Origin: Corynebacterium sp.
GTDB taxonomy: Bacteria; Actinomycetota; Actinomycetes; Mycobacteriales; Mycobacteriaceae
Reading direction: 5' to 3'
DNA length: 6,129 bases
NCBI RefSeq assembly: GCF_022712275.1
Contig: NZ_JALAGU010000003.1
Coordinates: 1-6,129 of the forward strand
Positions 1 through 6,105 of the stretch are shown here, piece after piece (position 1 is the first letter of the stretch; each line of letters opens with the position of its first letter). The translations under genes were made by a program, and so were the position numbers. The notes beneath the pieces were generated by a model. The model worked only from the letters and a program-made list of their open reading frames with translations, had not been told where the DNA came from and ran no database searches.

Positions 1-15
1 CGGAGAGCGTTTCAT
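1..15 (-). CDS. Possible 5' end of a gene leaving the left edge, candidate jetD
   Basis: An ATG at 15 begins the peptide MKRSP and runs off the window. Seven bases upstream is AGAAG (plus-strand 23-27), one mismatch from AGGAG and at the same spacing used by jetB and jetC. A second in-frame ATG at 21 would give MGMKRSP. The frame is also open back to an ATG at 255, but the 80 residues between are rich in Cys, Trp and Arg and look non-coding. Position suggests jetD, the DUF3322/DUF2220 toprim nuclease that usually follows jetC. Five codons cannot establish this, so it is a positional guess only. Confidence 0.22.
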
Positions 16-101
16 CCCCATGCTTCTACAGGCCAGGCATGCTGTCAGGAGGCGGCCCCACGGAGTGATCCGTACGCCGCACTGACCACTCGTGCAGCAG
101 G

Positions 102-164
102 TCTGCGTCAGGCACGGATCGGCCGCACTGTGCCACGATGCTCCCGATCCGTGCCTGACGCAGA
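102..164. repeat. 21-bp perfect inverted repeat with 21-base centre
   Basis: The left arm is 102-122 (starting TCTGCGTCAGGC, ending CGGATCGG). The right arm is 144-164, its exact reverse complement. The centre is 123-143. As RNA it would be a long hairpin. The arms are longer than a usual intrinsic terminator, the loop is large, and no T tract follows on either strand. The perfect match suggests recent origin or selection. Confidence 0.9.
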
Positions 165-206
165 TGTGAAGCCCCCTGAAGCCGCGCCGGAATACGACCC
201 GAGGGA

Positions 207-229
207 GTGGTCTGCTGGGACCAGACCAC
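207..229. repeat. 8-bp hairpin downstream of jetC
   Basis: GTGGTCTG (207-214) and CAGACCAC (222-229) form a perfect 8-bp stem around a seven-base loop. It lies about 170 bases after the jetC stop. No T run follows on the minus strand, so an intrinsic terminator is not supported. An operator or RNA structure is equally possible. Confidence 0.55.
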
Positions 230-261
230 CCGGTCGAGTCGCTTCCGGGGGCCATCGCCAC

Positions 262-297
262 AACTCAATGCCCGGAGAAACTCAATGCCCGGAGAAA
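262..297. repeat. 17-bp tandem direct duplication
   Basis: The unit AACTCAATGCCCGGAGA occurs at 262-278 and 279-295 with no mismatch, and two further bases continue the period. Seventeen is not a multiple of three, so it shifts any reading frame crossing it, which agrees with non-coding DNA. Confidence 0.9.
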
Positions 298-300
298 GAC

Positions 301-313
301 CTGGGTCAGGCAC
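301..313 (+). repeat. Third copy of the inverted-repeat core
   Basis: CTGGGTCAGGCAC here matches CTGCGTCAGGCAC in the left arm (103-115, plus) and right arm (151-163, minus) of the 21-bp inverted repeat at 12 of 13 bases. It is in the same orientation as the left arm, about 200 bases away. Confidence 0.6.
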
Positions 314-365
314 TCCAACTTCAGGGGGCCGGTTCAAGACCGACGGAGCGCACCCGACCTGGCGA

Positions 366-380
366 GGGACAACAGGTCCC
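366..380 (-). terminator. Weak hairpin just after the jetC stop
   Basis: GGGAC and GTCCC form a 5-bp GC stem around a five-base loop, beginning about 21 bases after the jetC stop codon. There is no U tract, so termination here is doubtful, and the signal is weak enough to be chance. Confidence 0.15.
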
Positions 381-401
381 CACATCCGCCAGCTGCCTCG
401 G

Positions 402-3400
402 CTACGCCACTCCGACCTTCGGCTTGGCCCAGGAGCGCCCGGAGGTGTCCTTGAGGATGTCGTACTCCACGTCGATATGCGGCTCGATGGCACTGTACTT
501 GTCGATCGGCGCACCGATGACCAGCTGGAACCCGAGCCCACGCCACGCGCCGATCGCCCGGGCCGTGAAGTGCGCGTCCGCCTTGATCAGCGCCTCGTCG
601 AGGAACACCGGCGCATACCGGGGACGCGCCGCATCGGCGTCACCCAACTGGTAGCGCAGCGCCGCACCGACGATGAAGGCGATGAGCTCCTGCGACTCAC
701 CACCGGACTTCTCACCGATGTGGTCGTAGAGCGCCACATGCTCACCCGAACCAGCCGTGATCTTCTCCGCACTGACACGGACATGGTTACGCACATCCAC
801 CAGTGAGGCGTAGTCCGGCGCGCCCCGGCGGATCCGGTCGATGAGCCGCGCCATCCGCGGGTACACCTCGGCACGCTCCTCGTCGGTCGAGGCGACCCCG
901 ATGAGCGCACGCACCTCTCGCAGCTCCTTGCGGAACCGACGACGCACCTCGGACTGGTTCTCCCGCAGCGTGATCTGCAGCCGGTGGTCGTCATCGTAGA
1001 ACGGCAGGTCAGCCATGATCCGGTTCACCGGCTCGATCCGCTCACGGATCTCGCGCAGCGCCCGCCCCAGCGTGGAGTCCAGGTTCGTCAGGTCGTTGCC
1101 GGACAGCCGCAGCAGGCTCTCCTTCCACTCCCCTTCCAGCCGGTGCAGCCCGCTGGTCTCGAGGTCGTCGAGGATCCGCTCGAAGTCCTTCAGCGACGCA
1201 TCTGGGTCGGCCCGGAGGTTCGGGTTCGGCCAGGCGTCCAGGAAGGACTCCATGGTCCGACGCACCGCCGCGCGCTGGTCGGCAAGGGTCGTCTGCGCCG
1301 AGGCGCGGTCCTCCTCGAGGACGCGGGACGCCGACTCCAGTGACGCATCCAACCTCGCCAGTCTCGCTGCGGGATCCCCGGTCTCACCGTCGGTGACGGT
1401 GAACCGGGACCGCAGCCAGGCGTCCTGTTCCTCAGTCAGTTCGCGACCGGCCTCGGCGGCCTCGTCGAGCGCCACCTCGGCCTCGTCGATCTCCTCGGCG
1501 ACAGTGTCCCACCGCTCCATGAGCTGCTGGTGCTCGCCCTTCGCACGTCCGGTCTTCTCCTGCAGCCCCTGGATCTTCACTTTCAGGCCGGCGATCTGGT
1601 TCTGCATCGCCGCGATCTCAGGACTGCCCTCGGCGATGCCCTCGACGGCCTCCTCCCAGCGGGTCACCTCGTCGGTGACCGTGTCGACGTCGATCTCCTC
1701 CCAGGTCAGGTCCACGATCCGCCGGTACGCGGCCAGGCGCACGTCCACCGCGTCCAGCTCAGCCTCGGCGACGGCGACCTCGGCGGACGCAGCCTCCACC
1801 TCGGCTTTCGCCGCCGCGATCTCTTCGGCGAGTTCGTCGACGCGTCGGTGGCTGGAGAAGCCCAGCACATTACGTCTACCGTGCCCGCCGTGGGCGCCGC
1901 GGGCCCCCTGGGACATCTGTCCGGTGACCGTCAGCGCCGACCGGTGGGCACGCAGTTCGTCGGCGGAATCCACACACACGAAGCCGAACCGCTGGTCCAA
2001 CCGGTCCTGCAGCCAGCCGGTGAAGGGGGTGTCGCGGTAGTCGAGCCGCCCGGGCAGCTGCCGGGGATCACAGGTGATCCGGGTCTGACCGGTCTGCACG
2101 CCCTCGAAGCGTACACGGACGCGCGTCTTCACCTGGTTGATCGCCGCCCGGAACTGTGGCAGAGCAGCCTCGTCGATAAGCAGTGTGGTCGCGAACCCGC
2201 CGAGGGCCAGGTTGAAGGCCTCCCGCCACGGCTCGAACTCGGTACGCACCTCGACAAGCTCGCCGACGAACGGCAGGTCCTCGACCGACAGCCCTGCGGC
2301 CTCGGCCAGCGCGGCACGGGCAGCGTGCAGCTCCCCGGGGATGTTGTCGGTGCGTTCCGCGGTGGCCCGCTGCTCCGACTCCAGCTCATTCCACCGGTTC
2401 CGGGCGACGGACGCCGCCGTCCGGGCTTCCGCGTAGTTCTCGCGCACACCCGCCTTGACCTCGGGATCGGCCAGCGCGGACTTCCCCTGCGTGACCAGGG
2501 CGTTGAACGCCTCCTCGTCGGTCACGGCAGCACCCAGCGGCACCAGGTCCTCCTCGACCTTCTCGCGGGTGCGGGTGACCTGTTCACAGCGACGACGCGC
2601 CGCCCCGAGTTCGCGCTCGGCGGTCTCCAGCCGGTCACCACCGGAATTGCGCAGCACCTGGATCAGGCTGTCGCGCTCAGCTTCGGCGGCCTCGGCGGCG
2701 GCGGTGTGGGTGGCGACCAGCGACTCGGCGTCCACCGCCTGACTGCGCAGTTCCTCCTCGGCAGCACGCAGCAGGTCGAGGCGCCGGGATGTCCGCCACA
2801 TCGCGGCCGGTGAGGAGGCGTCCCGGAACTGGCCGATTTCCTTGATCAGCCGGAGCCGTTCGGCGGCGTCCCCGATCCGGGTACGGGCCTCACGCAGCGG
2901 CGACAGGGCGCGCACCTGCCGTTGGGCGGTCACCATCCGGGTCCGGGTGCTCTCCAGCTCATCGAAGTGCTCGACCACGGCGTCCGCGGTGGCGAAGGTG
3001 TCCGGTTCCTCGAGCACCATGCGCTTGTACAGCTCGTCGACGGTGGTGATCTGCTGACCGGCCTGGATACGCGCCAGCAGGTTCATCGCCTTCGTCCCGG
3101 CACCGGCGGCACCGATGCCGAGTACGGAGTGGACCCTGGCGAGGAACTCACGGTCCGTCGCCATCGTCTCCAGCCCGGTCGCGCGCACGACGGCGTCCGA
3201 CAGACGGTGGGACGCGGCGTCCTCCAGGTCGGTCAGGTCAAAGTCCCCCTCGATGACGCCGCGGACCTTCACCGCGTCATCGAGGACGCGGGCGGTGGCC
3301 GGGATGTACCAGGCACGCACCGCGGTGAACTTCTTCTCCTCCGGACCGCTGGCATCGACCCAGGTCATGGCGATGGCGGTCCAGGTATCCGTCCCGTCGC

Positions 3401-3752
3401 CGCGCAGCACACGCACCCGGGTGCCGTGCTCGGTGCGGGTCTCGTCGATCTTGCCGCGGCCGTAGGACAGGATATTGCGCTGGTCCTCACCGCGGGCACG
3501 GCCGGTGACCGCCCCGTTGGACGCACCGTTGAACGGCGTGGTGTGCGGCATCATCAGGGCGATGTAAGCGTCCATCAGCGTGGACTTTCCGGATCCGGAC
3601 CCGCCGCACAGCAGCGTCGCGGAGGGCGAGAAGCGGACGCGGTGGGCCCCGTCATAGCCGCCCCAGTTCACCAGCTGCAGGTCCCCGGCGAGCCACTGCT
3701 GGCCGCGGGACTCCGAGGGGATGAGGCCGAAGAGGGTGTCGAGCATGGTCAC
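402..3752 (-). CDS. jetC: JetC/MksB, SMC-like ATPase of the Wadjet loop-extruding complex
   Basis: This 1116-residue ATPase resembles the JetC/MksB/EptC group (COG4913, often annotated as SbcC/MukB-like Walker B domain protein) and is of normal length for it. In Wadjet it dimerises, hydrolyses ATP and extrudes DNA loops with JetA and JetB. The N-terminal head has NWGGYDG (29-35) and Walker A GGSGSGKS (50-57). Coiled coil is likely over about 265-480 and 635-820, flanking a hinge-like globular region at about 485-630. The C-terminal head has the signature motif SGGES (1016-1020), Walker B APVFLDE (1047-1053; D1052, E1053 the expected catalytic glutamate) and GAPIDK (1080-1085). All ATPase motifs look intact, so the gene appears functional. 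GTG at 3752 is chosen because it overlaps the jetB stop (GTGA) and lies seven bases after AGGAG; the in-frame ATG at 3746 is 13 bases away and less well placed. The TAG stop follows a natural family-like end. The hinge region contains an unusual Gly/His/Arg loop (616-627). Confidence 0.95.
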   Translation of the reverse strand: MTMLDTLFGLIPSESRGQQWLAGDLQLVNWGGYDGAHRVRFSPSATLLCGGSGSGKSTLMDAYIALMMPHTTPFNGASNGAVTGRARGEDQRNILSYGRGKIDETRTEHGTRVRVLRGDGTDTWTAIAMTWVDASGPEEKKFTAVRAWYIPATARVLDDAVKVRGVIEGDFDLTDLEDAASHRLSDAVVRATGLETMATDREFLARVHSVLGIGAAGAGTKAMNLLARIQAGQQITTVDELYKRMVLEEPDTFATADAVVEHFDELESTRTRMVTAQRQVRALSPLREARTRIGDAAERLRLIKEIGQFRDASSPAAMWRTSRRLDLLRAAEEELRSQAVDAESLVATHTAAAEAAEAERDSLIQVLRNSGGDRLETAERELGAARRRCEQVTRTREKVEEDLVPLGAAVTDEEAFNALVTQGKSALADPEVKAGVRENYAEARTAASVARNRWNELESEQRATAERTDNIPGELHAARAALAEAAGLSVEDLPFVGELVEVRTEFEPWREAFNLALGGFATTLLIDEAALPQFRAAINQVKTRVRVRFEGVQTGQTRITCDPRQLPGRLDYRDTPFTGWLQDRLDQRFGFVCVDSADELRAHRSALTVTGQMSQGARGAHGGHGRRNVLGFSSHRRVDELAEEIAAAKAEVEAASAEVAVAEAELDAVDVRLAAYRRIVDLTWEEIDVDTVTDEVTRWEEAVEGIAEGSPEIAAMQNQIAGLKVKIQGLQEKTGRAKGEHQQLMERWDTVAEEIDEAEVALDEAAEAGRELTEEQDAWLRSRFTVTDGETGDPAARLARLDASLESASRVLEEDRASAQTTLADQRAAVRRTMESFLDAWPNPNLRADPDASLKDFERILDDLETSGLHRLEGEWKESLLRLSGNDLTNLDSTLGRALREIRERIEPVNRIMADLPFYDDDHRLQITLRENQSEVRRRFRKELREVRALIGVASTDEERAEVYPRMARLIDRIRRGAPDYASLVDVRNHVRVSAEKITAGSGEHVALYDHIGEKSGGESQELIAFIVGAALRYQLGDADAARPRYAPVFLDEALIKADAHFTARAIGAWRGLGFQLVIGAPIDKYSAIEPHIDVEYDILKDTSGRSWAKPKVGVA

Positions 3753-4423
3753 TGAAGTTCTCCTGCCTGTTCCGTCCGGTCCGTATGAGCACTGAGCCAG
3801 TCGGCGAGCTCCCGCAGCTTCTGCGCGCTGAGCACGATCTCGATGAGCGGGCTGATGAGGTAGCGCCCCTCGATCTCCTCCTCGACGATGCCCTCGTGCC
3901 GCAGCCGCTCCAGGGCGCGACGCACCGACTTCTGGCGGCGGGCCAGGTCACCGTCGGACTCCGTGAAGTAGGTCAGCACGGTCTGCTCGACCTCCTCGAC
4001 GTCGACGCGGGCAGACGGTTCCCCGGCAGTCGACTCGCGCTGCCACACGCTGCGCAGGCACACCAGCACCAGCGTCTCTGCGCGGGTGTAGGCCTCGTCG
4101 CGCAGCAGCACCGGGATGTCGGAGACAGCGGTCTCTGCGGTCTCATCGGCTTCGTAACCTCTGACCTGCTGCTTGTAGGCCAGACCACGGTCGACGTCCA
4201 CCACGAGGCGGACGAACAGATCATGCAGCCGCGACTCAATGACCTGTTGGTTGTCCAGCAGCACCTTCCAGTCCGCGGGGTGCTTCCCCGCACTGAGGAA
4301 CCGTCGCTGCAGCAGGCGCACCAGCACCCGGCGCACCGCAGGATCGAGGACGCCACGGTCGCCCGTGAAGCACCCGTCGAGGTCCTCCTCCATGGCGACC
4401 GGGGTGACGAAGGGATCAGTCAT
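3749..4423 (-). CDS. jetB: JetB/MksE, DUF4194 KITE-type subunit of the Wadjet complex
   Basis: This 224-residue protein fits DUF4194, the small winged-helix KITE-type partner (like MukE or MksE) that binds the JetA kleisin within the JetABC loop-extruding motor. Family-like features are the opening helix region with RRVLVRLLQRRFLSAGKHP (31-49), the segment VIESRLHDLFVRLVVDVDRG (61-80) followed by LAYKQQVRGY (81-90), and a C-terminal winged-helix-like part, RRALERLRHEGIVEEE (168-183) followed by GRYLISPLIEIVL (186-198). The frame stays open upstream to an ATG at 4789. ATG at 4423 is preferred because an AGGAG site sits seven bases before it and the upstream extension is Arg/Pro/Ser-rich noise antisense to no gene and overlapping jetA. 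A later in-frame ATG at 4393 lacks such a site. The start overlaps the end of jetA and the stop overlaps the start of jetC, so translational coupling is likely and roughly stoichiometric synthesis is inferred. Confidence 0.9.
   Translation of the reverse strand: MTDPFVTPVAMEEDLDGCFTGDRGVLDPAVRRVLVRLLQRRFLSAGKHPADWKVLLDNQQVIESRLHDLFVRLVVDVDRGLAYKQQVRGYEADETAETAVSDIPVLLRDEAYTRAETLVLVCLRSVWQRESTAGEPSARVDVEEVEQTVLTYFTESDGDLARRQKSVRRALERLRHEGIVEEEIEGRYLISPLIEIVLSAQKLRELADWLSAHTDRTEQAGELQ
3760..3764 (-). promoter_or_regulatory. Ribosome binding site of jetC, inside the jetB coding end
   Basis: AGGAG on the minus strand lies seven bases before the GTG at 3752 and within the last codons of jetB. The spacing favours GTG at 3752 over ATG at 3746. 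The surrounding CAGGAGAAC (3757-3765) is identical to the element before jetB. Confidence 0.8.
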
Positions 4424-5909
4424 CGGTGTTCTCCTGTCCTGTGGTGGATGGGCCTGCGGTCGTTCCCGCGGTGACGTCGCCGAAGGCGAAACGTCGGACG
4501 GTCCCGTCGGGACGCCGCGCCTCGACGGTGGCGATGTCCCCGGTCTCGACCATCCCGTTGCGGTGCGCGATCTCCAGCAGCCCGAGCAGGTCCACAGGCC
4601 GTCTGGCGGACGCGGCGAGATGTGCGAAAGCCTCCGCGAGGTCGAAGTCGGCGTCCTGTCTCGACCCGATGTAGCTCTCCAGGTCCTCGTAGCGCGGCCC
4701 GCCCCACTCGCGTCCCCCGGTCCCGTCGAACTCCGGGGCCTCCTCGGACTCGTGGAGCGGTTCCGGTGCAGACCCGGGCCGCAGGTCATTGAGGTTTCGG
4801 CGTAGCGCGCCGACCTTCGCCGCCGGGAAACTGCGCAGCGGGTCGACCCGGTCTCCCCGGCTGGACTGCGGCATCCACGACTGCAGCCCGGACATCACCG
4901 TGCGCAGCAGGTCGTCGACCTCCCGGTCGCGCACCGGGTCATGTGTCCTGACCTGGGCGGTGATGACGTGGGAAGCCCGGCGTTGGGCGGTGAGCACCTC
5001 AGCGACCCCCTGCTCGACGCGGTGGGCGACGGCGGCGAGATCATGTTGCTGCGTGACCGGCAGATGCCGGGCGAACGGCTGGGCGAGCAGGCTCTGCAGC
5101 TGGCCGGTTAGCCGGTCGATGTGCTCGGGTTCGCCGATGAGCTCCAGGGCGCCGGCGAAGGCCCGCCCCTCCGGGGTGGCGTCCATGACGTGCTGGCCGC
5201 GGTGGAGATACTCGCGCAGCACCTCACCGGCCGGACGTACGTCCCTACGCAGGTCAGCGACCACATCGCGTTGCATCTCGTTGATGGACTCCGCCACCCT
5301 CACGAAGTCGGCCGGCAGTTCGCGGGAGAGGTGGAGGACGTTCTCCGCCTCCTCCAGCAGCTGGTCGTCATCCACCGGGTCGACCTCACCGGCGTCCAGC
5401 CGGGCGATCTGCATATCCAGGGCGTCCCGCTCCGCACACAGGGCGGCACGGCGTGCCTCAGGGTCGGTCTCGGAATCGGAGACGAGCTGGTCGATCGAGT
5501 CGAGGAGCGTCCGCATCCGGGACCGCGACACCCTCACCCGCCCACCGGCGCGGCCGGCGATCTCCAGGGCACTGACCGCCTGGGCGGAAAGCCGGTAGAC
5601 CTCGGTGCCGGTGCCGGAACTGTCGTCGATGTGCGGGACGAGCCAGCCGACGCGCACCCAGTACCGGCAGATCTCACGACCGGTGCCGACCGGTAGATTC
5701 TCCTCACCGGACGCCCGCAGCGCCTCGGCGATGTCGCCGACCTCGACATGGGCGTCCGCCACGGTGACGGTGGGACGCTCCGCGGTGAAGACCAGGGACA
5801 ATGCCGCTACCACGAAGGGCGCGTAACGACCGTGCAGCAGATCGAGGGTCGGGTTGCGGAAGGCCGCCGAGGCATGGCGGTAGGCGGCTTCGGCACGTGG
5901 GTTCGTCAT
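4416..5909 (-). CDS. jetA: JetA/MksF, DUF3375 kleisin-like subunit of a Wadjet anti-plasmid complex
   Basis: This 497-residue protein matches the DUF3375 family in length, layout and position upstream of a DUF4194 gene and a large SMC-like ATPase. In characterised Wadjet complexes JetA is the kleisin: it bridges the heads of the JetC dimer and binds JetB. Residues 1 to about 115 look like a winged-helix domain, including the stretch ICRYWVRVGWLVPHI (80-94). About 125-345 is mostly helical and charged. About 350-410 is a Pro/Gly/acidic linker. About 405-478 is a second small domain with ESYIGSRQDADFDLAEAF (411-428), probably the C-terminal winged helix. The last 20 residues are low-complexity Thr/Gly and probably poorly conserved. 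ATG at 5909 is chosen because an in-frame TAG at 5922-5924 excludes a longer form. No good Shine-Dalgarno site precedes it. The stop overlaps jetB by 8 bp, and the final codons carry jetB's ribosome binding site. Family assignment is by recognition, without a profile search. Confidence 0.9.
   Translation of the reverse strand: MTNPRAEAAYRHASAAFRNPTLDLLHGRYAPFVVAALSLVFTAERPTVTVADAHVEVGDIAEALRASGEENLPVGTGREICRYWVRVGWLVPHIDDSSGTGTEVYRLSAQAVSALEIAGRAGGRVRVSRSRMRTLLDSIDQLVSDSETDPEARRAALCAERDALDMQIARLDAGEVDPVDDDQLLEEAENVLHLSRELPADFVRVAESINEMQRDVVADLRRDVRPAGEVLREYLHRGQHVMDATPEGRAFAGALELIGEPEHIDRLTGQLQSLLAQPFARHLPVTQQHDLAAVAHRVEQGVAEVLTAQRRASHVITAQVRTHDPVRDREVDDLLRTVMSGLQSWMPQSSRGDRVDPLRSFPAAKVGALRRNLNDLRPGSAPEPLHESEEAPEFDGTGGREWGGPRYEDLESYIGSRQDADFDLAEAFAHLAASARRPVDLLGLLEIAHRNGMVETGDIATVEARRPDGTVRRFAFGDVTAGTTAGPSTTGQENTDD
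4431..4435 (-). promoter_or_regulatory. Ribosome binding site of jetB, inside the jetA coding end
   Basis: AGGAG on the minus strand lies exactly seven bases before the jetB ATG at 4423 and within the last codons of jetA. It decides the jetB start against the longer open frame reaching 4789. The wider element CAGGAGAAC (4428-4436) is repeated exactly before jetC. Confidence 0.8.
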
Positions 5910-5918
5910 CGTCGTCTG

Positions 5919-5924
5919 AGGCTA
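5919..5924 (-). promoter_or_regulatory. Possible -10 element of jetA, giving a near-leaderless transcript
   Basis: TAGCCT on the minus strand fits the actinobacterial TANNNT pattern and ends nine bases before the jetA ATG. Transcription would start about two bases upstream of the ATG, which would explain why jetA has no Shine-Dalgarno site. No convincing -35 element is seen 16-18 bases upstream, where the sequence is C/G-rich. Such hexamers arise by chance, so this is tentative. Confidence 0.3.
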
Positions 5925-6061
5925 GCACCCGGGCGGCCGTACCCCGGACGCGGTACGTGACGAATACCCCGCCTGCGGTACGGGGTGTCTGCGGATGGGC
6001 GATGTGCCGGGGATCCGGTCCGGCAAGACTGAATGCCATCCGATCCACACCGGATTGACCG

Positions 6062-6078
6062 CCGGACTGACCGTCCGG
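6062..6078. repeat. Short inverted repeat upstream of the divergent gene
   Basis: CCGGAC (6062-6067) and GTCCGG (6073-6078) form a perfect 6-bp inverted repeat around a five-base centre, TGACC. It ends 13 bases before the AAGGAG site. It could be an operator or a 5' leader hairpin. In GC-rich DNA six-base repeats are common, so the role is uncertain. Confidence 0.4.
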
Positions 6079-6091
6079 GAACCCCGACCCC

Positions 6092-6097
6092 AAGGAG
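6092..6097 (+). promoter_or_regulatory. Ribosome binding site of the divergent gene
   Basis: AAGGAG lies eight bases before the ATG at 6106, a near-ideal Shine-Dalgarno match. It supports the start of the truncated plus-strand gene. Confidence 0.7.
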
Positions 6098-6105
6098 TGA
6101 CTTCC

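Larger units (their letters stand above)
171..329. repeat. 11-bp inverted repeat with distant arms
   Basis: GCCCCCTGAAG (171-181) and CTTCAGGGGGC (319-329) are exact reverse complements. Each arm lies next to a copy of the CTGNGTCAGGCAC core, but on the opposite side in the two places, so the two sequence blocks recur in shuffled order. Confidence 0.6.
16..401. other. Repeat-rich spacer downstream of jetC, no convincing gene
   Basis: This stretch of nearly 390 bases follows the jetC stop. It holds the repeats listed separately and no recognisable domain in any frame. Open frames cross it: minus strand from 255 to the edge, minus 26-541, and plus from base 1 to 654. Their products are Pro/Ser/Arg/Cys-rich, lack family motifs, and some run deep into antisense jetC. 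It does not resemble the amino end of JetD. It may be a degenerate mobile-element end, a structured untranslated region or a decayed gene. Confidence 0.55.
5910..6105. other. Divergent intergenic region between jetA and the right-hand gene
   Basis: This 196-bp region should hold promoters for both directions. It contains short repeats that could be operator half-sites: GCGGTACG twice as a direct repeat (5950-5957 and 5975-5982, 25 bases apart); ATCCGGT (6013-6019) inverted as ACCGGAT (6049-6055); ACCCCG (5966-5971) inverted as CGGGGT (5981-5986); and TGACCG twice at 12-base spacing (6056-6061, 6068-6073). No clear promoter for the plus-strand gene was found. TTGACC at 6055-6060 resembles a -35 box but has no -10 partner. 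Confidence 0.5.

Noticed and set aside
102..164. 21-bp inverted repeat as an intrinsic terminator of jetC
   Set aside because: The loop is 21 bases, there is no T tract, and it lies about 240 bases downstream of the stop.
102..313. Repeats as a CRISPR array
   Set aside because: The copies differ in orientation and spacing and there are only two or three of them, so there is no regular repeat-spacer structure.
26..541. Minus-strand open frame of 171 residues as a gene after jetC
   Set aside because: Its first half overlaps the conserved jetC C-terminus (Walker B region) in another frame, and its second half reads through the inverted repeats. No JetD or transposase motif is seen.
1..654. Plus-strand frame open from the left edge into jetC
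   Set aside because: About 250 bases are antisense to jetC. The left part has no bias toward G/C third positions and reads through both arms of the inverted repeat. A truncated convergent gene is not supported.
1015..2040. Plus-strand open frame of 341 residues, very Ser-rich
   Set aside because: The poly-Ser/Ala/Arg composition is the typical reverse-strand image of a Glu/Ala/Arg-rich coiled coil.
1530..2813. Plus-strand open frame of 427 residues
   Set aside because: It is antisense to the coiled-coil and hinge part of jetC. Long antisense frames are expected where the real gene has G/C-rich third positions. The product is Gly/Leu/Arg/Val-rich with no family motif and no ribosome binding site.
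2922..3755. Plus-strand open frame of 277 residues
   Set aside because: It is antisense to the jetC amino end with its intact Walker A motif. The composition is Gly/His/Val-rich and resembles a codon shadow.
4424..4789. Amino-terminal extension of JetB by 122 residues
   Set aside because: The extension overlaps jetA in another frame and is low-complexity. The AGGAG site and overlap place the start at 4423.
4789..5598. Plus-strand open frame of 269 residues
   Set aside because: It is antisense to jetA, Ser/Arg/Thr-rich, and without recognisable domains.
402..5909. A previously undescribed system
   Set aside because: The gene order and families match the known Wadjet/MksFEBG core. Only the missing nuclease gene and the downstream spacer are out of the ordinary.
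5704..6093. Minus-strand open frame of 129 residues covering the intergenic region
   Set aside because: It overlaps the jetA amino end in another frame and has no ribosome binding site. The jetA frame carries the family-like protein.
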